Below, in pieces: positions 34,124-42,937 of a stretch of DNA of 64,000 nt. Under the pieces are notes generated by a model that was not told where the DNA came from, searched no databases, and worked only from the letters and a program-made list of their open reading frames with translations. Position 1 is the first letter of the stretch, and every line of letters begins with the position of its first letter. The position numbers and the translations under genes were made by a program. The stretch is from contig NZ_JBGCCH010000006.1 of assembly GCF_041261205.1 (NCBI RefSeq), positions 1 to 64,000 on the forward strand, written 5' to 3'. This DNA comes from Catenulispora sp. MAP5-51 (GTDB lineage Bacteria; Actinomycetota; Actinomycetes; Streptomycetales; Catenulisporaceae).

Positions 34124-34705
34124 ATGGGTTCCGCTCGCGAAGCACTCCTCGACGCCGCCTACGAGACCATCGTCGCCGGTGACTGGTCCACCGCCCGCAT
34201 GGCCGACCTCGCGGCGCGCGCCGGCGTCTCGCGCCAGACCCTGTACAACGAGTTCGGCAACCGCGACCAGCTCGCCGCCGCCCTGGCCCTGCGCGAGGCC
34301 GAGCGCTTCCGCGAGCTGACCGGCCACGCCGCCCGCACCGCGCCCGGCGACGTGGGCGCGGCCACCGCGGCCTCGGTGACCGCCGCGCTCACCGCGGCCC
34401 GGGACAACCCGCTGATCAAGGCCACCCTCACCGACGACACCTCCGGCCTGCTCCCGTACCTGACCACCCGCTCCGAGGCGATCATGGACGTCTTCCGCGA
34501 GGACTCCATCGCCATCTTCACCGAGCGCTGGCCGGAACTGGCGCACCGCCCCGAGGCCCTGGCCGAGGTGGGCTGGATCAGCGAGACCGCGTTCCGCCTG
34601 GTGATCAGCCATCTGATCATCGCCACCGAGCCCGTGCAGACCACCAGCGCGCACATCGCCGAGGTGGTCCGGCGCCTGATGAGGGACCTCACGACGAACC
34701 ATTGA
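34124..34705 (+). CDS. TetR-family transcriptional regulator
   Basis: A 193-residue TetR protein: helix-turn-helix SARALLDAAYETIV-like start with WSTARMADLAARAGVSRQTLYNEFGNRDQLAAAL, then an all-helical ligand domain. It lies 40 bases upstream of a ferritin-like di-iron protein gene in the same direction, and the inverted repeat at 34088 is well placed for autoregulation of the pair. Ligand unknown. Confidence 0.85.
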   Translation: MGSAREALLDAAYETIVAGDWSTARMADLAARAGVSRQTLYNEFGNRDQLAAALALREAERFRELTGHAARTAPGDVGAATAASVTAALTAARDNPLIKATLTDDTSGLLPYLTTRSEAIMDVFREDSIAIFTERWPELAHRPEALAEVGWISETAFRLVISHLIIATEPVQTTSAHIAEVVRRLMRDLTTNH

Positions 34706-34745
34706 CGCCAACCAGCGACGGAACCATCGACGGCAGGAGTCCGCA

Positions 34746-35855
34746 GTGTCCACACACGACCTCTACACCCTCCCGGCCGACCACGAGACCTGGGACGTCG
34801 CGAACACCGGCTACTCCCGCTTCACCTGGGAGTACGACAACGGCCGCGACCGCCTGCTGCGCCTGTACCAGAAGGGCAAGGACAAGCAGTGGGACCAGGT
34901 CACCCGCATCGACTGGGACATCGAGGTGGACCCGGACGACATCCTGGGCTTCCCGCACGAGACCTCGCCCCTGTTCGGCTCGGAGATCTGGGACAAGATG
35001 ACCCCCGAGCAGCACAACGAACTGGGGCGTCACCAAGTCGCCTGGCAGTTCTCGAACTTCCTGCACGGCGAACAGGGCGCCATGATCTGCTCGGCCCGCA
35101 TCGTGGAGTCGGTCCCGAACCTGGACGCCAAGTTCTACGCGGCCACCCAGACCATGGACGAGGCCCGCCACGCCGAGATCTACAGCCGCTTCCTCAAGGA
35201 GAAGGTCGGCCTCTTCTACCCGATCAACGACCAGCTCAAGGCCCTCCTGGACGACACCCTGTCAGACTCCCGCTGGGACATGCCCTACCTGGGCATGCAG
35301 GTCCTCATCGAAGGCCTGGCCCTGGCCGCCTTCGGCGTCATGCGCGACCTGACCGACATGCCCCTGCCCAAGCAGATCCTGGCCTACGTGATGCAGGACG
35401 AAGCCCGCCACGTCGCCTTCGGCCGCCTCGCCCTCCGCGACTACTACAAGGAACTCACCCAAGCAGAACGCGACGAACGCGAAGAGTTCGTCGTCGAGGG
35501 CTGCTACCTGATGCGCGACCGCATCAACGGCCGCGACGTCTACGAGCACCTGGGCCTGCCGGTCGAGCGCTGCCTGGAACTCAACGAGCACTCCGAGTAC
35601 TACACGGCCTTCCGCAACCTGCTCTTCACCCGCATCGTCCCGACGGTGAAGGACATCGGCCTGTGGGGCCCGCGCGTCCAGAAGGCATACGAGGACATGG
35701 GAGTCCTGAACTACGCCGCCTCGAACGTCGAGGACCTGATGAAGGCCGACGAGGACCTCGCCGAGCGCCTCGACCGCGAAAAGCGTTTCGCAGCCGAGGA
35801 GGCAGCGCGCGCCGCGGACGTGGACGCGACCATCGCGGCGGGGGAGCAGGGGTAG
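34746..35855 (+). CDS. Ferritin-like di-iron protein
   Basis: A 369-residue helical protein with two E-x-x-H type ligand pairs: NFLHGEQGAMICSARIVESVPNLDAKFYAATQTMDEARHAEIY and AYVMQDEARHVAFGRLALRDYY, the pattern of ribonucleotide-reductase-like/AurF-like di-iron carboxylate proteins. Possible roles are oxygenase, oxidase or N-oxygenase chemistry; I cannot choose. GGCAGGAG stands before the GTG at 34746. The operon with a TetR gene suggests induction by a small molecule, as seen for hydrocarbon- or aromatic-oxidising di-iron enzymes. Confidence 0.75.
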   Translation: MSTHDLYTLPADHETWDVANTGYSRFTWEYDNGRDRLLRLYQKGKDKQWDQVTRIDWDIEVDPDDILGFPHETSPLFGSEIWDKMTPEQHNELGRHQVAWQFSNFLHGEQGAMICSARIVESVPNLDAKFYAATQTMDEARHAEIYSRFLKEKVGLFYPINDQLKALLDDTLSDSRWDMPYLGMQVLIEGLALAAFGVMRDLTDMPLPKQILAYVMQDEARHVAFGRLALRDYYKELTQAERDEREEFVVEGCYLMRDRINGRDVYEHLGLPVERCLELNEHSEYYTAFRNLLFTRIVPTVKDIGLWGPRVQKAYEDMGVLNYAASNVEDLMKADEDLAERLDREKRFAAEEAARAADVDATIAAGEQG

Positions 35856-35921
35856 CGCTTCGCTCAATCCTTTGAGCATCCGCCTGCGTAGCGCATGTGC
35901 ATCCGCCTGCCTACAACGAGG

Positions 35922-36377
35922 CTATTTGTACCCCGACCAAGTGGCCCGCGCCCCGGCATCCCCGACCCGCACCGTCTGCACCACCGCCGCGGCCGCGACG
36001 ACGATCGCGACTATCGCGAACACGGTCGTCAGCGGCGGCCGCTCGTACTTCTCGGCCAGCACCAGCAGGATGGCGGCGACCAGCAGGCCGACGACGTACC
36101 AGATCAGCGTCATGCCGAGGTTCTTGTGGTCCACGATCTGCTTCAGCGTCTTGAAGCCAGGGTTGTGGTTGAAGAACTGCTCGCCGCTGATCCGCGCTAT
36201 GTAGGTCCCGACGACCGCCAGCGCGTCGACCACGACGATCGCCAGCCCGACCCTCCCTGAGCGCCACTGGGGCCGCACGCCCATGGCGATCGTGGCCAGC
36301 GCGGCCACCGGGATGCCCACGACCACGAGATGGATCACGAGGATGTGGGTGGGCAGGTCGAAGATCTTGTAGGTCAC
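35922..36377 (-). CDS. DUF2231-like four-helix membrane protein
   Basis: A 151-residue membrane protein starting MTYKIFDLPTHILVIHLVVVGIPVAALATIAM, the DUF2231 hallmark (LPxHxLxVHxxVVLxP), with helices at about 10-32, 44-62, 85-107 and 117-135. Family members sometimes bind haem or sit beside cytochrome genes; the His residues in the first helix would be the ligands. Single gene here, convergent with the ferritin-like gene. Confidence 0.75.
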   Translation of the reverse strand: MTYKIFDLPTHILVIHLVVVGIPVAALATIAMGVRPQWRSGRVGLAIVVVDALAVVGTYIARISGEQFFNHNPGFKTLKQIVDHKNLGMTLIWYVVGLLVAAILLVLAEKYERPPLTTVFAIVAIVVAAAAVVQTVRVGDAGARATWSGYK

Positions 36378-36467
36378 CGATGCCTCCGTGTGATGGCTGT
36401 GCTGGAGCTAACGTACGGCACCTGTCTATGGGTTCAATGCGCGGATCAGGGCGCCTTTGAGCCCGCC

Positions 36468-37847
36468 CTACCGCCCCATCCGCCGCGCCCAGAACTCCGC
36501 CTGCGCGTCCGCGGTGTCGTTGAAGAACTCCAGGATCCCCTGTGAGGAGAACGCCTCGATCCCCGCCACGTCGTGGACCTCCAGCTGTGCGATACCGGGG
36601 ACCTGCCGTGCGCTCTCCATAGCGCTTCCGACTCCGTCGCCCGACGCGTCCACCTCGACCCCGCGCCCCAGCAACCGCATATCGGCGACCAGACACACCA
36701 CCGACCCCACCGCATCGCGCCCGATCCACACCGGGTACGACCCGTCCCCCTTGCCGCTGGGGAAGGTCAGCAGCTCCGAGTTCCCGTCACCGGGGATCGT
36801 CGCCTCAGCGGCGTCCACATCGTCGGCGTCTTGGTAAGCCGCCAAGGAATTCACAGCGGAGGCGTCCATGAACGCGGCCGTCCCGGAGTCCACCACGAAC
36901 CCGAAGAACTCCGACGCGCCCAGCAACCGCTCGTCCTGCCCCGGCCGCAGCGCCAGCTCCCACGTCGCCACCGGCTCCTCGCTCACCCGCACCCTGGCAG
37001 CCGCGATCACGTCCGTACCGTGCCTCGCAACACGTATCCGCGCGGTGTCCACCGGATACTCGCCCGGAGTGAGCGTCACCGTATAAGGCGCGACTGCCTG
37101 TTCCCCCTGTAGTTCCACCGTTGCCGGATCCGCCGTCACGATCCGCCCGGTGCCCAACCGCAGACGCCCCACCGGCTTCGGCTCCCGCACCTCGAACACG
37201 TCGCCCTGTCCGTTCCGGATCCGTGCCCCGGCGACGAACAACGCCTCCAGTGCCGCCGGCCGCGCTCCCTCCGGCGCGCTCCACGGCGCCCAGAACGGCC
37301 CCTCGGCCTCCTGCTCGGGATCCGGCGCGGTGACGAACTCCAGCGGCTCGAACGCGCCCAGCAGCCACCCGTCCACGGGCCACCGGCCGAACTCCAGCAA
37401 CGGGATCCGGTGCAGCGGCCCCGGAAGCTTCACATGGCTGGTGAACTGGCCGCGCCGGGTGTCGTCCAACGTCGCGCGCACCGGCTCGTCCGGCCAGAAC
37501 CGGAAGGTGATCCGCAGGTCCGCGCCGAACTCCGGCTCGTCGTCTTCCATGTGCCGCCACGCTTTGAGCTCGCGCAGCATCAGATGGTCTCCGAGATCCC
37601 GGTAGGAGAACTTCAGCGAGCGCCGGCCGGCCAGGTCGAAGGCGAACACCCCGACGTACCCGGCGCCGGTGTCCACCTGGACCAGCGCTCGCGGCTCGGT
37701 GTCGATACTGAGTAACGCCGCATAGCGCCGCCCCGCGTTGTGCCGGTCTCGTGCGGTCTGTTCTCTCAGCGGCCGGAACGCCGCGTGGGCCGCCGCATCC
37801 CAGCCCTCGCAGTACGCGACCTCGACGCGCGTCGGGTCCATGGTCAC
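36468..37847 (-). CDS. DUF4241 domain protein
   Basis: A 459-residue protein. The C-terminal half carries the DUF4241 pattern: LGTGRIVTADPATVELQG, PYTVTLTPGEYPVDTARIRV, ARVRVSEEPVATWELALRPGQDE, ASEFFGFVVDSGTAAFMD, then YPVWIGRDAVGSVVCLVADMRLL. The N-terminal 200 residues form a separate beta-rich domain (RALVQVDTGAGYVGVFAFDL...). Function unknown; DUF4241 is found near polymorphic toxin systems in some bacteria. GAAGGAGGG lies before the GTG at 37847, with an ATG two codons later as alternative. It follows the FHA-FtsK-like gene by 74 bases, so they may share a transcript. Confidence 0.7.
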   Translation of the reverse strand: MTMDPTRVEVAYCEGWDAAAHAAFRPLREQTARDRHNAGRRYAALLSIDTEPRALVQVDTGAGYVGVFAFDLAGRRSLKFSYRDLGDHLMLRELKAWRHMEDDEPEFGADLRITFRFWPDEPVRATLDDTRRGQFTSHVKLPGPLHRIPLLEFGRWPVDGWLLGAFEPLEFVTAPDPEQEAEGPFWAPWSAPEGARPAALEALFVAGARIRNGQGDVFEVREPKPVGRLRLGTGRIVTADPATVELQGEQAVAPYTVTLTPGEYPVDTARIRVARHGTDVIAAARVRVSEEPVATWELALRPGQDERLLGASEFFGFVVDSGTAAFMDASAVNSLAAYQDADDVDAAEATIPGDGNSELLTFPSGKGDGSYPVWIGRDAVGSVVCLVADMRLLGRGVEVDASGDGVGSAMESARQVPGIAQLEVHDVAGIEAFSSQGILEFFNDTADAQAEFWARRMGR

Positions 37848-37921
37848 CCGCGCCCTCCTTCGCTCTTGCCCGCTTCGCTTCTGTCCTCGTCGTATCCGCT
37901 CTATTCCGTTTCCCCGGGTCC

Positions 37922-40720
37922 CTACTCCACAGCCTTCTTCAGCACACCGATCAACAACGACAGGTCCGTGGGTCCGCTGTCCGCGTCCCGCCGGGCCCGC
38001 ACGACCCGCACCTGGTCTCCGAGCTCATGCCAGTCCTGGATCCGCACAGTGGGCCGGTTCGACGGCGACGCCGAGGAATGCATCGGCACCCCGATCCCGG
38101 CGGCCTGGAACGGCACCACGGCGCCCGAGGGCAGCTTCGCCTGAGCCCGCCCCGGCAGGTACGGCCCGCCCGGCGCGGCGGTGGCCGCCCCGGCCCCGAG
38201 TACCATCCGCAGCGCCTCGGGGTTCGAGGTCTGCATCGCCACTCGCAGGTCGGCGGCCAGGCACACCGGGGCGCTCAGCGCGGCCAGGAAGGCGCGCTCG
38301 CCAGTGGCGTTGCCCGGAGCGCCGTAGCCGGCGGTCTCGATGACCGACGCGCCGAGCACTATGCGCAGCCCGAACCGGCGCCCGCGCTCGGCCAGCGCGG
38401 CCAGCGTCTCCACGAACGCCGGGTGCTCGGCGGCCAGCGCGGTCAGGTTGTCGACGGCCAGCAGTATCCGCGGCGGCGCCTTGCGCACCGCCGCGCCGCT
38501 GGAAGGGACCAGTGCCCCGGAGTGCCCGCCGCCCGAGGGGGAGGGAGATCCGGACGGCCCGCCGGGGTACCCGGCCGACTCCTCCTCCGGCGGCCACTCC
38601 CGCTGGTCGAGTTCGTACTCCAGCCGCCGCACCAGACGCTCCAGCGCCTCGTCGCCGACCGCGGAGGCGTCGACGTACTCGAAGACGTGCGGCAGGTCCT
38701 CGCAGGGCGCCAGCGGCTTGCCGGGGCCGGCCGAGACCAGCGCGATGTCCAGGGTGTCCGGGTGGTTGGTCGCGGCCTGACCGGCCACCACCGCGCGCAC
38801 CAGCTCCGACACCCCCGAGCGGGAGTCCCCGCCGATCAGCAGGTGCGCGGGCTCGGCGGCCAGCGGTCCGTCGGCCATTCTGCCCAGCGCTATGCGCGGC
38901 GTCGCCGGTTGCGCGCTCCAGCGCGCGGCCAGCTTGGCCGGCGTCAGCAGGTCCAGGCCGAGCAGCTCCAGCAGCCGCACCTGCTCCGGCAGGTGCGAGG
39001 TCGGGGAGACCCGGTCGATACGGGTCTGCTCCTCCGGGGAGGTCGGAGTGTCGGTGCGGTCCCGCAGCGGCGCCAGGGCCCGGGCGAACCGGTCCGCCCA
39101 CGCCACCGACACCATGTCCGCCACCGCGGCCTCGACCGGCGCGGCGTGCGGCGTGTCGACGCGCAGGCGGGAGTTCACCTCGCCACCCAGTGTGACCATC
39201 GCACCGGTCTGCGGCGGCAGGTCGCCGGGCCGGTCGGCCAGGCAGATCGTGAACACCCCGGCCGCCGGCCCCTCGTCCAGCACCTCGTTCAGCTCCGCGG
39301 ACCCGGTCAGCGACCGGATCGGGTCGACGACCACCACGACCGCGCGGCCGGAGTCCGGCGTCGAGGTCACCCCGGGACCCGGGGCGGGCGTGCGGCCGGT
39401 GCGCAGGCGGATCCGCTCGACCAGCTCCCCGAGCCGGGCCCGCGCCTGCTCCGGACCCAGGCCCAGCAGCCGCGCGCAGTCCTGGTCGTCCTCCGGGAGC
39501 AGGTGCGGCAGCCAGCGGGTCCAGCGCCAGTGTTCCTCGCCCGAGCTCGCGGTGTGGTCCCCGGACGGTTCCGGGGCCAGCATCACGATCTCCACGTACT
39601 TCGGGCTGTGCGCGCCGGCGACCTGCGCCAGCGCATAGCGCGCCAGCCGTGCCAGCTCCGGCCGCGGCCCCACCAGGCCCACGACGCCGCACTGCGCCAG
39701 GTCCACGGTCACCGGGACGGTCGGCACCCGCGGCTGCACCGCTTTGCCGCCGACCACGGTCACGTTCGACGGCAGCGCGCCGGTCCCCAGCCGCAGCCGC
39801 AGGAAGTCCGGCTCCCCGGGACGGCGCTCCCACAGGCGCGCGTCGGGCCGCACCGCGGACACCAGGAGGGTCGCAGGGTCCGGGGACGCTTCGCGCCGGA
39901 TCCGGGCCTCGGTGGTGAGCGCGTTGGCGATGCGGCGGTCCGCGTCCGCGCGTTCCCTCTCGTACTGCTCCATAGCGATCCGGCGCTGCGCGGGACGTCC
40001 CTTGTCGGAAGGCCGCGGCGGAAGGTCGATGCGCACCTGCGGCGGATCCACCGGGCCGCGGCCCCAGCCGACCCGGCCGACCGACACGTGACCGTTGCCG
40101 TCCGGGTGCACAGGCAGATCCGGTGTACCGCCCGCCTCTACGGAAAGCGCTATAGAGGATTCCCCCATGCGCAACAGAGAACCCGGGCGCATCTCCACCG
40201 GAGCGCCGCCGACCTGTGCGCCGTCGAGCGTCATGCCGTTGGTGGAGCCGAGGTCGCGCACGTACACGCGCGCGTAATCCTGTTCATGGCGCACCAGTAG
40301 CTCAGCGTGGATGCGGGAGATGTCGGGGTCGTCCACGCGGATGTCCGCATCCGCGCCACGCCCGATGCGGATCGGGAGTTCTCCTCCATATCCATCATCC
40401 TTGGGAGTGAGAAGATGCACGCCTCCGGCATCCGGACCGGACACCACATATAGAGCGAGATTCCCGATCAGCGTCGCGGGTGTGCCCGGCACGTCCAGCC
40501 ACAGGCGCGCGCCGTCCACCAATAAGGGCCTGCCCAGCGGCGCGTCGTCCTCCAGCGGATCCAGCCCGGCGAACAGCCGTCCCGGTGCGCTGACCCCCGC
40601 AGCGGTGCGCAACTGCTGCGCCACGGAAGACAAAGTGGCGCCCGGCTCGGCGGTCACTAGAACGTCTGCGGAACTCTGCCGGGATCCTTGGGTTCGGGTG
40701 ACGGTGAGCCGGATCTGCAT
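37922..40720 (-). CDS. FHA-FtsK/SpoIIIE-like protein with degenerate P-loop
   Basis: A 932-residue cytoplasmic protein without membrane helices. Order: N-terminal ubiquitin-like/beta domain (MQIRLTVTRTQGSRQS...), an FHA domain at about 110-200 (IRIGRGADADIRVDDPDISRIHAELLVR, DLGSTNGMTLDG), a linker helix rich in Arg/Glu, and two FtsK/EssC-like ATPase modules. The module at about residue 640 has IGGDSRSGVSEL where an active P-loop would read GxxGSGKS: the lysine is replaced by Val. FHA domains bind phosphothreonine, and two Ser/Thr kinase genes begin immediately beside it in divergent orientation, so it is a plausible kinase substrate reader. The ATG at 40720 follows GCGAGG by nine bases. Confidence 0.75.
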   Translation of the reverse strand: MQIRLTVTRTQGSRQSSADVLVTAEPGATLSSVAQQLRTAAGVSAPGRLFAGLDPLEDDAPLGRPLLVDGARLWLDVPGTPATLIGNLALYVVSGPDAGGVHLLTPKDDGYGGELPIRIGRGADADIRVDDPDISRIHAELLVRHEQDYARVYVRDLGSTNGMTLDGAQVGGAPVEMRPGSLLRMGESSIALSVEAGGTPDLPVHPDGNGHVSVGRVGWGRGPVDPPQVRIDLPPRPSDKGRPAQRRIAMEQYERERADADRRIANALTTEARIRREASPDPATLLVSAVRPDARLWERRPGEPDFLRLRLGTGALPSNVTVVGGKAVQPRVPTVPVTVDLAQCGVVGLVGPRPELARLARYALAQVAGAHSPKYVEIVMLAPEPSGDHTASSGEEHWRWTRWLPHLLPEDDQDCARLLGLGPEQARARLGELVERIRLRTGRTPAPGPGVTSTPDSGRAVVVVVDPIRSLTGSAELNEVLDEGPAAGVFTICLADRPGDLPPQTGAMVTLGGEVNSRLRVDTPHAAPVEAAVADMVSVAWADRFARALAPLRDRTDTPTSPEEQTRIDRVSPTSHLPEQVRLLELLGLDLLTPAKLAARWSAQPATPRIALGRMADGPLAAEPAHLLIGGDSRSGVSELVRAVVAGQAATNHPDTLDIALVSAGPGKPLAPCEDLPHVFEYVDASAVGDEALERLVRRLEYELDQREWPPEEESAGYPGGPSGSPSPSGGGHSGALVPSSGAAVRKAPPRILLAVDNLTALAAEHPAFVETLAALAERGRRFGLRIVLGASVIETAGYGAPGNATGERAFLAALSAPVCLAADLRVAMQTSNPEALRMVLGAGAATAAPGGPYLPGRAQAKLPSGAVVPFQAAGIGVPMHSSASPSNRPTVRIQDWHELGDQVRVVRARRDADSGPTDLSLLIGVLKKAVE

Positions 40721-40886
40721 GGGGTGCATCCTCGCATGAGGTGACAGCTACGCGACACGGATGGCCTCTCAAGCCCTAGTCTTTGCCCTGGAGGGTTCTT
40801 CTTATGCTGCCTTGGCGCGTCCACAGGGAGGGTTCTTCGGCGCGTAGTGTGCAGTGGGTCCTGGTACTGGGGGGATGAGGAGCAGC

Positions 40887-42809
40887 GTGGGCAGGGCGAT
40901 CGGAAGCAGGTACGAGCTCGACGACGAGATCGGCCGCGGCGCGTTCGGCGCGGTCTGGCGCGGCCGTGTGCGCGCCACCGGCGAGGCCGTCGCCATCAAG
41001 GTGCTCCTCGAGGAGTTCGCCGCCGACGCCGACGTGGTGACGCGCTTCCTGCGCGAGCGCGCGGCCCTGGTCGGGCTGAACCACCGCTCCCTGGTGCGGC
41101 TGCGCGACCTGGTCGTCGAGGGCGACATCCTGGCGCTGGTGATGCAGCTGGTCGAGGGCCCGGACCTGAAGAAGTACCTGGCCGGCCGGGGCCGCCTGGA
41201 GTCGGCCGAGGCCGGGCTGCTGGTCGCCGAGGTCGCCGAGGGCATGGCCGTGGCGCACTCGGCGGGCATCGTGCACCGCGACATCAAGCCCGCCAACGTG
41301 CTGCTGGAGCAGGCCGACGGCGGGCTGCGGCCGCTGCTGACCGACTTCGGCATCGCCCGGATCGCCGACGCGCCCTCGGTCACCCGGACCCACCAGGTCG
41401 TCGGCACCCCGTACTACCTGGCGCCGGAGGTGGTGGCCGGGAAGAAGGCCACGCCGGCCGCCGACGTGTACGCCGCGGGCGTCATGCTCTACGAGCTCAT
41501 CACCGGCCACCCGGTCTTCCGCGGCCCGGACGCTGTGAGCGTCTTCCGCCAGCACATGAACACCGTGCCGGAGCGGCCCGCGGAGATCCCGCAGCGGCTG
41601 TGGCCGGTCATCGCCGCGGCCCTGGTCAAGGAGCCGGAGGCGCGGCCCTCGGCGACCGTGCTGGCCGCCCAGCTGCGCGCCGCCATCGGCCGCACCGTGG
41701 AGGGCGCCGACGGCGAGCCCACGCACCACCTGCCGGTGGAGGAGCAGTACGGGACGCTGCGGCTGCCCCCGATGGCCGGAGTCGCCGGAGCCGCTGCCGC
41801 CGCGGGCGACGCCGCCAAGTCCGGCCCGGCCTCAGCGTCGGCCTCCGCCCCGACGACGGCCATGCCCGCGGTCTCCCCGTCGGCCGCCGCGGCCGCCGCC
41901 AAGGCGGCCTCCGCCGCCGCCTCCTCCATCGAGCCGACCGTCCCGGTGGCCCGCCCCGCGCCGGCCTCCGCGCCGCTCCCGCAGCGCCCGGCCCGGATCG
42001 ACGGCAAGATCGCCGGCTGGGACGCGCCCTCGGAGCCGGACGCCATCGGCGCCGGCGTTTCGCGCCGCCCCGCCGGGCCCGGCAGCGTCCCCGGCTGGGA
42101 CGCCCCGTCGGACCCCGACGCCATCGGCGCCGGCGTCTCCCGCCGCCAGTCCGGCCCGCCGCAGCAGATGCCCCCGCAGATGCAGCGCCAGCTCGAACAG
42201 CTGCACAAGGAGCACCAGGGCGACCCCGCGGCCTCCCAGCAGCAGCGCCTGGCCGCCTACCCGCCGCAGCCGCAGTTCGCCCCGCAGGGCTACCAGCAGC
42301 CCGGTCCCCAGGGCTACCAGCACCCGGCGCCCGGCCAGCCCTACCCGGCGCAGAACCAGGGCTACCAGCCGACCCAGTTCCAGGGCACCATCCCGGCGCC
42401 GCCGCGGCCGGTGGCCCAGGCCCCGAACCAGCCGACGCGCCAGGCGCCGCCGCGCGAACGGGAACGGGAACGCGAACGCGAGCGGGAGCGGGACCGCGAC
42501 CGCGACTACGACCGCGAACCCTCCCGGCCGCCGGTCCAGAAGACGGTCGTCAAGCGCCGCCGGGGCATGCCGATGGGCTGCCTGATCAAGCTCGCGATCC
42601 TCGCGCTGGTCGGGTTCGGCATCTACACCGGCGTGAACTGGGCCATGGCCAAGATCAACGGCATCCACCACGACCTGAACAACTGGGTCTCCAAGGAGTG
42701 GCACCAGATCGCCCAGAAGATCGACCTGGAGAAGAAGAAGGCCGTCCCGAAGATCCCCGGTCCGTCGGACCTCCCGAGCTCGTTCCCGGGATCGGACAAG
42801 ACGCCGTGA
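40887..42809 (+). CDS. Membrane Ser/Thr protein kinase (PknB-like)
   Basis: A 640-residue kinase. Catalytic motifs: GRGAFGAVWRG (P-loop), VAIKVLLEE (Lys), IVHRDIKPANVLL, DFGIAR and GTPYYLAPEV. After residue ~275 comes a long Ala/Pro/Gln-rich region with two copies of GWDAPSxPDAIGAGVSRR, a Gln/Pro/Gly-rich stretch, an alternating Arg-Glu/Arg-Asp run, one membrane helix (MGCLIKLAILALVGFGIYTGV) and a short outer tail of about 50 residues. I chose the GTG at 40887 (GAGGAGC ahead, product MGRAIGSRYELDDEIG) because it parallels the start of the next kinase (MARKIGSRYTI); an ATG at 40875 is possible. Confidence 0.83.
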   Translation: MGRAIGSRYELDDEIGRGAFGAVWRGRVRATGEAVAIKVLLEEFAADADVVTRFLRERAALVGLNHRSLVRLRDLVVEGDILALVMQLVEGPDLKKYLAGRGRLESAEAGLLVAEVAEGMAVAHSAGIVHRDIKPANVLLEQADGGLRPLLTDFGIARIADAPSVTRTHQVVGTPYYLAPEVVAGKKATPAADVYAAGVMLYELITGHPVFRGPDAVSVFRQHMNTVPERPAEIPQRLWPVIAAALVKEPEARPSATVLAAQLRAAIGRTVEGADGEPTHHLPVEEQYGTLRLPPMAGVAGAAAAAGDAAKSGPASASASAPTTAMPAVSPSAAAAAAKAASAAASSIEPTVPVARPAPASAPLPQRPARIDGKIAGWDAPSEPDAIGAGVSRRPAGPGSVPGWDAPSDPDAIGAGVSRRQSGPPQQMPPQMQRQLEQLHKEHQGDPAASQQQRLAAYPPQPQFAPQGYQQPGPQGYQHPAPGQPYPAQNQGYQPTQFQGTIPAPPRPVAQAPNQPTRQAPPRERERERERERERDRDRDYDREPSRPPVQKTVVKRRRGMPMGCLIKLAILALVGFGIYTGVNWAMAKINGIHHDLNNWVSKEWHQIAQKIDLEKKKAVPKIPGPSDLPSSFPGSDKTP

Positions 42810-42937
42810 CCCGCTGAGCTCTCCGCGGCCTCACGGCGAGCCCGCTTGCCCCAAAGGTGTTCGACGCGGGAAAGTTTCGTGTCCCCCGTAATCCCCCCGC
42901 GGGCGGACACAGCAGCGGACAGGAGCGAGAAGACCTC

